64,000 nt of DNA, from NCBI RefSeq assembly GCF_020080045.1, contig NZ_CP083451.1, positions 1,860,001 through 1,924,000 of the forward strand, given 5' to 3'. This document shows, piece by piece, positions 20,626-29,721 of the stretch; position 1 is the stretch's first letter, and each line of letters opens with the position of its first letter. The translations under genes were made by a program, and so were the position numbers. This DNA comes from Comamonas odontotermitis. GTDB taxonomy: Bacteria > Pseudomonadota > Gammaproteobacteria > Burkholderiales > Burkholderiaceae_C. Under the pieces are notes generated by a model. That model did not search any database. It was not told the DNA's origin and worked only from the letters and a program-made list of their open reading frames with translations.

Positions 20626-20681
20626 TCTATCAAATTAATAGCGAAGGGCACCCTCCAGGTGGGCGCCAAAGGCCTATTTTA
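20626..20681. repeat. Degenerate ATAGC-type palindromic repeat
   Basis: TATCAAATTAATAGC is followed by an imperfect hairpin (GGCACCC ... GGGCGCC) and the tail AAAGGCCTATTTTAC. The arrangement resembles the dispersed intergenic repeats described at 38546, but here the AGCGCTT block is not conserved. It fills the trhO-SulP spacer and could act as a terminator or processing site. Confidence 0.4.
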
Positions 20682-20682
20682 C

Positions 20683-22377
20683 TTAGATCGAATACTCAAT
20701 TGTGGCATTGGCCGTGTGTTGCGCCAGGGCCTGCAGAAACTCGGCGTCGGTGCGGTACAGGCGCAGGTGGGGGTTGTCCTGCAGCAGGCCGGCGCGCTTG
20801 AGGCGCTGCTCCACGGGCAGCTTCATGCCCACGATGTGCAGCAGGCCGCCGCGCTTGGCGGCCATGCGCTCCAGCCGCACAAAGGCTTCTACGCCGGTGA
20901 TGTCGATCTGGTTCATGGGCTGGGCCAGCAGGGCCAGCTGCTTGTACTGCGGGTGGCGGGCCCAGTCATTGGCGGCGCGGGTTTCCAGCGCGGCGGCGGA
21001 TGCGAAATCCAGCTCCGAATCCATGCGCAGCGCCAGCACATCGGGCGCCAGGGTCGGCAGATGCCACAGGTGGCGGTCGCGCAGGCTGCCGTCGGGGTGC
21101 AGGCCCACTTCCACAATGCGCGGGTGCAGCCGGTTGTACAGAAAGTAGCAGGAGCTCAGCAGAATGCCTGCCAGCACGCCCCAGTAGATGCGCGGCGCCG
21201 TGAGGATGGTGATGGCAAAGGTGGCCACGGCAATGCCGCCTTCGATGCGCGAGATCGCAAAAAGCCGCAGAATCGCCCGGGGCTTGACCAGGTTGGCGAC
21301 GGCCGTCATCACGATGGCCGCCAGTGCCGATTGCGGCACATGGTAGAGCGCAGGAGTGAACCACAGCACCACGACTACCACCAGCAGGATGGAAAACAGG
21401 TTGGAGTAACCCGTCTTGGCCCCGGCCAGCAGGTTGACCGCCGAGCGCGAGAAGGAGGCGCTGGTGGCAAAGCTGCCAAACAGGCCTGCGCTCATCTTGG
21501 ACATGCCCTGCGCAATCAGCTCCTGGCTGCTGTCCCAGCGGGTACCTGCCTGCTGGTGCTCCACCTGGGCGCTGGAAGCGGTCTCCAAAGCGCTCACCAG
21601 CGATATCACCAGCACGGGCATCACCAGAAGGCCAAATTCGTCCCAGCCCAGCAGGCCGGGCCAGACGAAGTGCGGCAGCCCCGACGGCAGATGGCCCACC
21701 ACGGCGCCGCCTTTGTCCGCAAAACCGCCTGCCCAGCTGACGATGCCGGTGATGCCAATGACGAAAATGGCTGACGGAAACGCGGGCCGCCATTTTTTAG
21801 CCAGCACCAGGCCTGCAATGCTCAACACGCCAAACAGGATCGAGCGCCAGTCGAACAGCCCGAGCGACGGGTTGTCCCACACGGTGGCCCAGTCGCTTTT
21901 CATGCCCAGCAGGCTGGGCAGTTGCGACGCCAGAATCAAGATGGCTGCCGCCTGGGTGAAGCCGGCCAGTACCGGCGAGGTCACCAGATTGAGCAGCCAC
22001 CCCGCGCGCACCAGCCCGAGCGACAGCTGCACCAGGCCCGACAGAATCGCCATCCAGGCCGCCAGCACCACCCATTGGGCCGAACCCGGCTCGGCCATGC
22101 CGGTGAGCGAAGCGCCGATCAACAGGGCGGACAGCGCCGTGGGCCCCACGCCCAGGCGCGGCGATGGGCTGAAGAGGATGGCCACTGCCGCTGGAATGAT
22201 GGAGGCATAGATCCCCGTGATCAGCGGCATGCCTGCCAGATGCGCATAGGCCACGCCCTGTGGCAGCAGCATCAGGCCGACGGTGATGCCGGCCATGGCT
22301 TCGCCCCGCAGCAGTTGCAGGGTGGGGCGGGGCCAGGAGAGGAACGGAAAAAGTCGGTAGAGCAGCGGCGCGAGCAT
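20683..22377 (-). CDS. SulP (SLC26) family anion transporter with STAS domain
   Basis: This is an inner-membrane permease of 564 residues. The SulP signature region LLPQGVAYAHLAGMPLITGIYASI lies in the first membrane pair in two conserved pieces; ten or more further hydrophobic segments follow to about residue 430. A cytoplasmic STAS domain occupies the C-terminus (DVLALRMDSELDFASAAALE onwards), with DITGVEAFVRLE where anti-sigma antagonists have DSTG. Substrates of the family are sulfate, bicarbonate or dicarboxylates; none is indicated by neighbours. The start MLAPLLYRLFPFLSW was chosen because homology begins there; up to 39 further codons are open. Confidence 0.88.
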   Translation of the reverse strand: MLAPLLYRLFPFLSWPRPTLQLLRGEAMAGITVGLMLLPQGVAYAHLAGMPLITGIYASIIPAAVAILFSPSPRLGVGPTALSALLIGASLTGMAEPGSAQWVVLAAWMAILSGLVQLSLGLVRAGWLLNLVTSPVLAGFTQAAAILILASQLPSLLGMKSDWATVWDNPSLGLFDWRSILFGVLSIAGLVLAKKWRPAFPSAIFVIGITGIVSWAGGFADKGGAVVGHLPSGLPHFVWPGLLGWDEFGLLVMPVLVISLVSALETASSAQVEHQQAGTRWDSSQELIAQGMSKMSAGLFGSFATSASFSRSAVNLLAGAKTGYSNLFSILLVVVVVLWFTPALYHVPQSALAAIVMTAVANLVKPRAILRLFAISRIEGGIAVATFAITILTAPRIYWGVLAGILLSSCYFLYNRLHPRIVEVGLHPDGSLRDRHLWHLPTLAPDVLALRMDSELDFASAAALETRAANDWARHPQYKQLALLAQPMNQIDITGVEAFVRLERMAAKRGGLLHIVGMKLPVEQRLKRAGLLQDNPHLRLYRTDAEFLQALAQHTANATIEYSI

Positions 22378-22626
22378 GGCGCATTGTCGCCTCATGGCGG
22401 GCAGGCCTGCCGCAAGCCGTGGATTTATGCGACAGCGTTCCATGGATTCAGGGACGCTGCCGAGGGGTGCGAGCCGTACCGCGGCTGGCCGCATGAAGAA
22501 ATCGTGGACAAATGTGTAGCCAAGGTTTCAGTTGCAGCATTTGGCTGACAAAGCTGGGCAAGACCGCCAGGATCGCCAACAATCTACACTCAACGCTTTC
22601 ATTACCGATCCGCTCTCTTTGACTGT

Positions 22627-23109
22627 ATGCCTCCGCACCGAATGGCCCCGCCTCACCGTTTGCGCAACGCTGATCCGACACGGCAATCCGGGCGTGCTCG
22701 CCTGTGGTTGGCGGGTGCCGGTCTGTGCGTGGCTATCGCCTTGGGCATTGCTGCGCCATGGTGGCTTGTCGAGGCGGATGCCTCGGGTACCGGCCAGCAG
22801 GTGGCGCAATGGGTGCACGGCCTGCACCAGAAACTGCGCAGCTCCGGAGCACGGGTGAATGCGACGGTGGAGCAGACCGCCAGCCGCCAGCGGGTGCTGG
22901 CGGAAGACGATGCGATATCTGCTGCTGTGAGTGATGCGCTGGCCGCTACCCAAAACGACGATCTGCGCATGCTGCAGGTGCAAACTGGCAATGCCATGGT
23001 GACACTGGAAGGTACCCTTCCTTCGCCAGACCTGCGAGACCGCGCCATCGCCATCACGGAGGGTGTGAGCGGCGTACACGGCGTTTTCAGCCTGATCCAG
23101 ATCCGGTAA
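22627..23109 (+). CDS. BON domain protein with one membrane anchor
   Basis: This is a 160-residue protein: basic N-terminus, a hydrophobic segment at about 26-48 (LWLAGAGLCVAIALGIAAPW), then a region of about 60 residues, and a BON domain at the C-terminus (VNATVE..., then MVTLEGTLPSPDLRDRAIAI and VSGVHGVFSLIQIR). BON domains bind phospholipid surfaces and occur in envelope-stress proteins such as OsmY. The protein is likely anchored in the inner membrane facing the periplasm. It is divergent from the SulP gene across 249 bp. Confidence 0.78.
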   Translation: MPPHRMAPPHRLRNADPTRQSGRARLWLAGAGLCVAIALGIAAPWWLVEADASGTGQQVAQWVHGLHQKLRSSGARVNATVEQTASRQRVLAEDDAISAAVSDALAATQNDDLRMLQVQTGNAMVTLEGTLPSPDLRDRAIAITEGVSGVHGVFSLIQIR

Positions 23110-23135
23110 GGCTCGCTGCGTGCGGCAGTTGCCTT

Positions 23136-23153
23136 AGATCGTAAACACGTTCT
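23136..23153. repeat. Solo copy of the MITE-like terminal repeat
   Basis: AGATCGTAAACACGTTCT is identical to the right end (1021-1038) of the foldback element near enolase. No partner end is found within the 221-bp gap between the BON and LD-carboxypeptidase genes, so this is a solo end or a relic. Confidence 0.7.
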
Positions 23154-23330
23154 GGCAACCGGGCCAGGTGGCCTGAGCGCATAATGCGAGCCATTCTTGA
23201 AACAAGCCTATGGTTGCTGCTTTGAAGGCAGGCCCCTTTGGCAGCGCGGCGCTACGCTATTGTGTGCGCTGCGAACTTCTATCCATGATCCGGGCAGATC
23301 TGTCTGCCATGCTTTTATCGACTGCGCACC

Positions 23331-24350
23331 ATGCATCAGCACGACAACCACTCGCATGACCATGGCCATGACGGCCCATGCGACCATGCCCATTGCGACC
23401 ACAACCACCACGCTGGCCCGCGCAGCATCTACATCTATTCACCGTCAGGCGCAGTACGCGACAAAAAGGGCTTTCGCCGCGGCGTTGCAAGGCTCAAGGA
23501 GCTGGGACACACGGTGGAGGTGGACCCTGCGGCCCTCGACTCCTGGACACGGTTTGCCGGAGACGACGACACGCGCCTGGCGGCCATTGCGCGCGCAGCA
23601 GCCAGCGGCGCCGACGTGACGATGATGACGCGCGGCGGCTACGGCATCTCGCGCCTGCTGCACCGCATCGACTATGAGCAGATTGCCCGCTCCATCGAGG
23701 CCGGCACGCAATGGGTGGGCCTGAGCGACTTCACGGCCTTGCAGATGGCGCTGTATGTTCGAACCAAGGCGGTGACCTGGGCGGGGCCGTCGCTGGTGGC
23801 CGACATCGGCGCAGAAGAGGGCATGGACGACATCATGCTCGATTGCTTTGAAGACCTGCTGATGGGCCACGGTGAAGGCGCTGGCTGGCGCACGCTGGCA
23901 GAGCGCGCGGGTACCGTGCAGGGCCCGTCTGCGGATGCGGAAACCTACATTCCCAAAGCCACACTGTGGGGCGGCAATCTGGCCATGCTGGCGTCGCTGG
24001 CGGGCACGCCGTACCTGCCCAAGATCAAGAATGGGGTGTTGTTTATTGAAGACGTGGGAGAGACGCCGTACAAGATCGAACGCATGCTGATCACCTTGCT
24101 GCATGCCGGTGTTCTGGCCCAGCAAAAGGCGGTGGTGTTCGGTCAGTTCAGCGACTACAAGCTCAATGCGCACGACAAAGGCTACAAGCTGGCCACCGTG
24201 GTGCAATGGCTACGCAGCCAGTTGACCATTCCGGTGTTCACCAACCTGCCGTTTGGCCATGTGCCGACGAAGGTGGTGCTGCCGGTCGGGGCGCAGGTCT
24301 CGCTCAGCGTGGAAGGGCGCGACGCCCTGATCTATTGGGGGCATATGTAG
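23331..24350 (+). CDS. LD-carboxypeptidase (S66 family) with histidine-rich N-terminus
   Basis: This is a 339-residue serine peptidase of family S66 (LdcA). LdcA removes the terminal D-Ala from murein tetrapeptides during cell-wall recycling. Motifs are RGGYGISRLLHRIDYE, the nucleophile Ser in WVGLSDFTAL, the Glu region NGVLFIEDVGETPYKIERML and the His in FGHVPTK. The distinctive feature is residues 1-29, which hold 11 His, 2 Cys and 5 Asp and precede the catalytic domain start (RSIYIYSPSGAV). Such a segment would bind divalent metal ions. No signal peptide is present, so a cytoplasmic enzyme is expected. Confidence 0.9.
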   Translation: MHQHDNHSHDHGHDGPCDHAHCDHNHHAGPRSIYIYSPSGAVRDKKGFRRGVARLKELGHTVEVDPAALDSWTRFAGDDDTRLAAIARAAASGADVTMMTRGGYGISRLLHRIDYEQIARSIEAGTQWVGLSDFTALQMALYVRTKAVTWAGPSLVADIGAEEGMDDIMLDCFEDLLMGHGEGAGWRTLAERAGTVQGPSADAETYIPKATLWGGNLAMLASLAGTPYLPKIKNGVLFIEDVGETPYKIERMLITLLHAGVLAQQKAVVFGQFSDYKLNAHDKGYKLATVVQWLRSQLTIPVFTNLPFGHVPTKVVLPVGAQVSLSVEGRDALIYWGHM

Positions 24351-24557
24351 CGGTATTGCCGCATTGCTGCACCGCGCCATGCAGCGGCGGCAGCGGATTT
24401 GCGGCAAGGCACGGCCTGCGGCATAGATTTGTTGATGCTGTGCGAGCGAATCAGCTTGGATATGGACCCCGGTTTGCGGTGTAATATGCGGAATAACAAT
24501 TCTTTGAGGGTGTAGGCGCTCCGAGGGAGGAGGTGACCGCATCCGCGTGAACTATCC

Positions 24558-25463
24558 ATGACAACTGTCGCCACCGTGGTATTTATCGATATCTCGGGCA
24601 GTACTGCTTTGTTCGAAACCTTGGGCAATGAGCGGGCTGCGCGGGCGGTCGCAGGCATGACGGATGCATTCAAGCAAGTCGTCGTGCAAGCGGGCGGGCG
24701 GGTCGTCAAAACCTTGGGTGACGGGGTTTTGGCCATTTTCAACAGCAGCGGGCTGGCCGTGAGCGCCATGACCATGCTGATGCGCCGCCATTACGGCCAA
24801 TGGGATTCGCTGCCCCCGACGCAGAAGTTCCATGTACGTGTGGGCATGAGCACCGGTGAGGTGGTGCTGATGGAGGGCGACTGCTACGGGGACTCGGTCA
24901 ACATGGCCTCGCGCCTGTGTGAAAAGGCCAGCCACCGCGAAATCTGGGCCAGCGCGTCGACCATGGAATCGGGCTCCCGCGCTGACACCACCTTCGTGCC
25001 CATGGGCTGGATGGAAGTGCGCGGCAAATCCGAGCAGCACATGCTCTACCAGGTGCAGTGGAGCGATCTAGAAGCCCAGGAAGTGATCACCGCCTACGAC
25101 TCCTCGCTGCCCATGCGGCAGGAAACCGTGGTGCCGGTGCGGCTGCGTCTGGCCAGCGGCGGGGTCGAAAGGGTCTTCGAAACCCATGAAATGCCGATTT
25201 TCATCGGACGTTCCTCCGATTCGGAATGGGTGGTTCTGGACCGCCGCGTCTCCCGCCAGCATGGCCGTATCGACTGGCGCGGCGGCAATCTGATCTTCAC
25301 CGATCTGAGCCGCTACGGCACCTGGTTGACCTTTGGCAGCAGCCCCGCTACTGTGGTGCGCCGCGAGACCGTGCAACTGCACGGCGCCGGGGTCATGTAT
25401 TTTGGCGTGTCGCCTGAAGACCCGACAGCGCCCAGTGCCGCCTTTTCGATCAAGCCTGTGTAG
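24558..25463 (+). CDS. Class III nucleotidyl cyclase fused to an FHA domain
   Basis: This is a 301-residue cytoplasmic protein. The N-terminal cyclase homology domain (about 1-165) has the metal-binding FIDISGSTALFE, the adenine-selecting Lys and second metal Asp in VVKTLGDGVLAIF, and the transition-state segment GDCYGDSVNMASRLCEKA. All key residues appear present, so an active adenylate cyclase is plausible. A forkhead-associated domain follows at about 200-290 (FIGRSSDSE, VSRQHGRI, SRYGTWL), which should bind phosphothreonine peptides. No kinase gene is adjacent. The gene stands alone, with 207 bp upstream, and is convergent with the thioredoxin-like gene. Confidence 0.88.
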   Translation: MTTVATVVFIDISGSTALFETLGNERAARAVAGMTDAFKQVVVQAGGRVVKTLGDGVLAIFNSSGLAVSAMTMLMRRHYGQWDSLPPTQKFHVRVGMSTGEVVLMEGDCYGDSVNMASRLCEKASHREIWASASTMESGSRADTTFVPMGWMEVRGKSEQHMLYQVQWSDLEAQEVITAYDSSLPMRQETVVPVRLRLASGGVERVFETHEMPIFIGRSSDSEWVVLDRRVSRQHGRIDWRGGNLIFTDLSRYGTWLTFGSSPATVVRRETVQLHGAGVMYFGVSPEDPTAPSAAFSIKPV

Positions 25464-25480
25464 CTAGGGAAGGGTGCGGC

Positions 25481-25813
25481 TCAAAGCGCTGCGCCCAGCG
25501 GTGCCAAGGCTGCTGCAATGGCGGCGGCATCGGTGGGGCGCACCACGCGCGCCACTTCCTGCCCGTCTTTCAGCACCACCAGGGTCGGCCACAGCTTGAT
25601 GCGATAGCTGCGCCCCAGTGGCTTGCCCGGGCCGTCCTCCACCTTGATGTGGCGGATATCGGCGCGTGGGGAGAGTGCCGCTTCAATCAGCGGTTGTGCG
25701 CCCAGGCAGTGCGGGCACCAAGGGGTGCCAAACTCAATCACGGTGTGGCCGGGCAGCGTGTCCACTTCGGCGCGGCTGGGCTCCTGCGCCAGATGCTGGT
25801 TAGCGAAAGTCAT
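25481..25813 (-). CDS. Thioredoxin family protein
   Basis: This is a 110-residue single thioredoxin domain with active site TPWCPHCLGAQPL near residue 33 and the conserved cis-Pro segment KLWPTLVVLKDG. The WCPHC pair differs from the WCGPC of housekeeping thioredoxin and is more like that of DsbA/glutaredoxin-type proteins, so it may be more oxidising. No signal sequence is seen, so it should be cytoplasmic. It ends 18 bp from the stop of the convergent cyclase gene. Confidence 0.85.
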   Translation of the reverse strand: MTFANQHLAQEPSRAEVDTLPGHTVIEFGTPWCPHCLGAQPLIEAALSPRADIRHIKVEDGPGKPLGRSYRIKLWPTLVVLKDGQEVARVVRPTDAAAIAAALAPLGAAL

Positions 25814-25897
25814 GCGGTCTCCAGGGTAAGCATATTTGCGACTATTCAATTGATAGCAGATTGCGGGCATCGGCCTTATACCCATGCCGGATTGGGA

Positions 25898-26623
25898 TCA
25901 TCCTTCTGCGCTTTTAACGGGGCATTGGCGGGCCAGTATCTCCAACTCCTGCAGCGTGTTGGCGTTGTAGAAGGCGGCTGTATCGTTGAACTCGACCATC
26001 ACCATCGGGTGCTGCGCCGCCCACTGACGGACCTTGCGGCCGCCGGAATCTACAAAACTGCGCACGCTCGCCGCCAGGCTGGCATGCAGCAGGCAGAACG
26101 TAGGCTGGGCCAGGCGGCCATCGGGGCCGCGGGTGCAGGCCATCGCAATCAGCGCCTGGTCGCGAACAGCCGCCCGCGCCAGCTCGGCTGCCAGGTCGGC
26201 CGGAAAAAACGGTGTGTCGCAGGCCACCGTCAACAGCCAGGGGGTGCGGCAGGCATCCAACCCCGCTGCAAACCCTGCAAGCGGCCCGGGGTAGGGTTCG
26301 GCGGGGGCGTCTGCCGCCGCTGAGGCGGCAGGTGCCAGATCGGTGATCACCGTGTGGCCCAGCGCCGCATAGGCTTGCAGATGCCGGTTGGCATTGACCA
26401 ATACCCGGCCCGTCTGCGCCGCCAGCCGCTCTGCCGCCCACCCAGCCAATGGCCTGCCCGCCAGCAGTTGCAGGCCTTTGTCCACCCCGCCCATGCGCGA
26501 GCCCTGGCCGCCAGACAAAACCAGCCCGGTGATCTGTTCGCGGGGAATGGACAAGGGGATGGCTGGCATTGTGCTATGGATTGATGAGCTGGAAGCGGTT
26601 GATGAATGAGTGCTGGAGGTCAT
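25898..26623 (-). CDS. mobA: Molybdenum cofactor guanylyltransferase
   Basis: MobA links GMP to molybdopterin to form the bis-MGD cofactor of DMSO-reductase-family enzymes. The 241 residues have the nucleotide-binding signature GLVLSGGQGSRMGGVDKGLQ, the segment PGPLAGFAAGLD and the metal Asp in VACDTPFF. The N-terminal 24 residues are Ser/Thr-rich and not conserved. I chose 26623 because GAGG lies four bases upstream, whereas the internal ATG at 26569 has no ribosome site. moaA lies 3 kb away on the same strand, so cofactor genes are loosely grouped. Confidence 0.9.
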   Translation of the reverse strand: MTSSTHSSTASSSSIHSTMPAIPLSIPREQITGLVLSGGQGSRMGGVDKGLQLLAGRPLAGWAAERLAAQTGRVLVNANRHLQAYAALGHTVITDLAPAASAAADAPAEPYPGPLAGFAAGLDACRTPWLLTVACDTPFFPADLAAELARAAVRDQALIAMACTRGPDGRLAQPTFCLLHASLAASVRSFVDSGGRKVRQWAAQHPMVMVEFNDTAAFYNANTLQELEILARQCPVKSAEG

Positions 26624-26688
26624 TTTGCCTCGAAATAACAATAGCCGCCTATACTGCGGCGATGACCCAAGGAACGATCAGAAGCGCC

Positions 26689-28257
26689 ATGAAAGCATTG
26701 ACCAATCTCAAGGGGCGCAGTGCGCGCGCCGCTATTGCCGTCCTTGGCCTGGTAGTTCCGGTGGCCAGCAGCTGGGCCGCACGGGATTTCACCCCGCAGG
26801 CCGGTACCTGGGTCATCAGCGAAGAGCTCGACGGCAAACCTGGCCGGGGCCTCGCGATTGACGTGCAGGGCAACACCTTCTTCATGCAAGTGTTTGGGTA
26901 TGAAAAGAATGGCGATGCCACGTTCTACACCGCGACTGGGCAGATGGACGGCAACCGCGTGACTGCACCGTTGATGCAGTACCAGGGAGGCCGCAGTTTT
27001 GGCAGTGAAGCAAGGGATGCCGTCGAGGCCGGATCTGCTGGAAACGTGACGGTCTCCTTCACCAACGGCCTCCATGGAAGCATTCAACTGCCGGGTGAAA
27101 AGGTCTTGCCCATTCAAAGGTTTGAGGTGAGGTCTGCGCAGTTCGAAGACGACTACCTGGTGTCCAAGAACGGGGGGCGCAGTTTTCAAACCGTGGCCTT
27201 GGATGGTGCAGGGCAGCCGGTTTTTTACTGGCGAGGCTCGATCGGGGGAGACCCGAAGGGCATGGCGCATTGGATCAATCTGGAGATGGGCGGCGCATAC
27301 GCTGATTTCTCCTGCCTGCGAACGGGTGCCGACATGTACAGCTGTTCCGAGCCGATAGTGCGGCCGCTTTCGAGCCCGCGCTTGCCTGTCAATGCCGTGG
27401 AGTTGCGCATTTCGGCTGGTGCTCTGCAGGGATTTGTGGACGTGAACCAGAACGGAGTGGTTCAGCGGTATTCCTTGTTGGGCAGGCTGGTGACAGGCAT
27501 GAAGAAGCCAGGCATAAGCATTCCGGAGTGCCCTCCATATTCGGTGGTCTATGCAGAGCCCTTTGGAAGCTGTACCGTGGGCTACAGGGTTCCAGCCAGT
27601 GGCACCTGGGTGGTGGAGAGTGAGCTCAACGGAAAGCCGGGGCGCGGCTTTGCGCTGGATTTCCAGAACGGTGTCGCGATAGCCCAGGTGTTCAACTACC
27701 AGCCCGGCGGTCAGCCCACCTTCCACATGGGGAGCGTGGATGCCCCCAAGACACCGGTCACCTTGCCCCTAGGCCAGTATGCTGGCGGGCGCTACCTGGG
27801 TGGGCCTGGGCAGGCTGCCACCCTGCTGGTAAACGCGGGCAGCATGCGTCTGGAATTCGTGGAAACTGTGGGCAGTTTCTCGAAGGAAAGCCATACCGTG
27901 GCAAAGCTGGATCTTCCTGGTGAGCCCACCCGTCGCCTGGTTCGCATGGAGCTGGAGCCCGATGCGAAGGGCTCTCAAAGCCTGCTCGGCCAATGGGTGC
28001 TGTCAGACGACACCATCGTATCGCTGACGCGCGATCTTGGAAGCAGGGCCGCCAACGCCGATGAGACTGCATGGTGTGAACGCGCGCCCCAGGAGCTCCT
28101 GCCCCATCTGGTTTCTTGCCAATGGATGCATGTTTACGATGACAAAGTGGTGTGGCAGAAAGCAAACTTGATCATGCGGCCCAATAGCCCGGGCTCAGCA
28201 CTGCAAATCAGGGATCGCCATGGCAATCTGACGGGGCTGGGGTTGCTGCAGGATTGA
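26689..28257 (+). CDS. Secreted protein of unknown function with two copies of a GTW-PGRG domain
   Basis: I do not recognise a named family for this 522-residue protein. It has a Sec signal peptide (MKALTNLKGRSARAAIAVLG, cleavage likely near SSWA). Two homologous segments stand out. The first starts at about residue 39 (GTWVISEELDGKPGRGLAID ... QVFGYEKNGDATFY ... QYQGGRSFG). The second starts at about 305 (GTWVVESELNGKPGRGFALD ... QVFNYQPGGQPTFH ... QYAGGRYLGG). The pattern of Gly-Tyr/Phe turns suggests small beta-rich modules. Between and after them are further beta-type stretches and paired cysteines. It is divergent from mobA across 65 bp. An in-frame ATG at 26662 is an alternative start. 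Confidence 0.75.
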   Translation: MKALTNLKGRSARAAIAVLGLVVPVASSWAARDFTPQAGTWVISEELDGKPGRGLAIDVQGNTFFMQVFGYEKNGDATFYTATGQMDGNRVTAPLMQYQGGRSFGSEARDAVEAGSAGNVTVSFTNGLHGSIQLPGEKVLPIQRFEVRSAQFEDDYLVSKNGGRSFQTVALDGAGQPVFYWRGSIGGDPKGMAHWINLEMGGAYADFSCLRTGADMYSCSEPIVRPLSSPRLPVNAVELRISAGALQGFVDVNQNGVVQRYSLLGRLVTGMKKPGISIPECPPYSVVYAEPFGSCTVGYRVPASGTWVVESELNGKPGRGFALDFQNGVAIAQVFNYQPGGQPTFHMGSVDAPKTPVTLPLGQYAGGRYLGGPGQAATLLVNAGSMRLEFVETVGSFSKESHTVAKLDLPGEPTRRLVRMELEPDAKGSQSLLGQWVLSDDTIVSLTRDLGSRAANADETAWCERAPQELLPHLVSCQWMHVYDDKVVWQKANLIMRPNSPGSALQIRDRHGNLTGLGLLQD

Positions 28258-28479
28258 CTGGAATGCTCACCCGCTGCGCTCCCCCATGCCCTGTGGCCAG
28301 GCTTGCCGGGATTGCGCTTTCTCGCCTGCAACAAGCGATGCGCGGCGCTGTTTGATGTAGCTCAAGCAGGTTTTCACCGCTGCGCACGATGATCGATCAG
28401 GAGCCTGCCATGCACATGCTGTGCGTGCGGGCCCTCTACAGTCTTTCAATAGAAAATTTCAATTCAAAAGGCTAATTCG

Positions 28480-29679
28480 ATGACCGTGCGAAAAACACCA
28501 ACTCCGTCGACCGTACCCAGAACCACATCTACTAGGACCAATGCAAGAGCGACAGGCAGCGCCCGTTCCACTCGGCGCCAGGCCCGTGACGTGCGGCCCG
28601 CCGCCCAAGGCGATACGGCTCCCGCGCTGACTAGCAAGGCCATCGCGGCCCACGTTGAGCACAAGGCAACCACCGGCGCGCAGCAGGAATTGGTGTCGGC
28701 CGCATTACACATTGCTGACAACAAGTCCGGGCAATCCGCCGCAGAGCGTGCAAAGAGTCTGCGTACATTGCTCGACGGCGCTTCGCCAGATGACCGCGAA
28801 GCCTTGCGGCGTGCATTCAGCGGCGCAGATGCACAAGGTATTGACAAAACCAACCCCGACGAAGAACTGGCTCCCGGCTGGCGCGATGGTGGCTACCCCT
28901 ACAAGAACCTGTTGCGCCGCTCGGTCTACGAGAGGGAAAAATTCAACCTGCAGGTGGAACTGCTCAAGCTGCAAGGCTGGGTCAAGACCACGGGTGAGCG
29001 CGTGGTGATCCTGTTTGAAGGGCGTGATGCGGCAGGCAAGGGTGGCGCCATCAAACGCTTCATGGAGCATCTGAATCCACGCGGCGCGCGTGTCGTGGCA
29101 TTGGAAAAACCGTCTGAATCCGAGCAGGGGCAATGGTACTTTCAGCGCTATGTGCAGCACCTGCCCACGGCGGGCGAGATTGTGCTGTTTGACCGCAGCT
29201 GGTACAACCGCGCCGGCGTGGAGCGGGTGATGGGTTTTTGCTCGGACCGTGAATACCAGGATTTCGTGCGTCAGGCGCCCGAGTTCGAGCGCCATCTGGT
29301 GCAGTCGGGAGTGCACCTCATCAAGTTCTGGTTCAGCGTCAGCCGTGAAGAGCAGCGCCGTCGCTTCAAGGAGCGCGAATCCCACCCTCTCAAGCAATGG
29401 AAGCTCAGTCCCATTGACAAGGCCAGCCTCGACAAGTGGGACGATTACACCCGCGCCAAGGAGGCCATGTTCTTTGAGACCGACACCGCTGACAACCCCT
29501 GGACGGTGATCAAGAGCAACTGCAAGAAGCGCGCGCGGCTCAATGCCCTGCGCTACGTGCTGCACAAGCTGCCCTATGCCCAGAAGGATGCAGGGCAGAT
29601 CGGCAAGCTCGACCCGCTGATCGTGGGTCGCGCCCATGTGGTCTACGAGCGCGGGGAAAAGCCGGAATCACTGATGTGA
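28480..29679 (+). CDS. ppk2: Polyphosphate kinase 2
   Basis: PPK2 enzymes transfer phosphate between polyphosphate and nucleoside di- or monophosphates. The catalytic part, about residues 130-390, has Walker A FEGRDAAGKGGAIKRFMEHL, lid-region ESEQGQWYFQRY, Walker B FDRSWYNRAGVERVMGFC and the C-terminal KSNCKKRARLNALRYVL. The length of the single domain suggests class I (NDP-phosphorylating), though class cannot be proved here. Residues 1-115 form an additional basic, Thr/Arg/Ala-rich, low-complexity tail, which may be disordered and bind polyphosphate or DNA. Gene stands alone, with 222 bp upstream. Confidence 0.93.
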   Translation: MTVRKTPTPSTVPRTTSTRTNARATGSARSTRRQARDVRPAAQGDTAPALTSKAIAAHVEHKATTGAQQELVSAALHIADNKSGQSAAERAKSLRTLLDGASPDDREALRRAFSGADAQGIDKTNPDEELAPGWRDGGYPYKNLLRRSVYEREKFNLQVELLKLQGWVKTTGERVVILFEGRDAAGKGGAIKRFMEHLNPRGARVVALEKPSESEQGQWYFQRYVQHLPTAGEIVLFDRSWYNRAGVERVMGFCSDREYQDFVRQAPEFERHLVQSGVHLIKFWFSVSREEQRRRFKERESHPLKQWKLSPIDKASLDKWDDYTRAKEAMFFETDTADNPWTVIKSNCKKRARLNALRYVLHKLPYAQKDAGQIGKLDPLIVGRAHVVYERGEKPESLM

Positions 29680-29721
29680 ATCACTGATGCAATATAGGCA
29701 GGCTTGCCTGCCGCAGCCTCG

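Noticed and set aside
20107..21774. Long plus-strand frame of 555 codons opposite trhO and the SulP gene
   Set aside because: His/Gln/Gly-rich shadow of real genes on the other strand; it crosses two gene boundaries.
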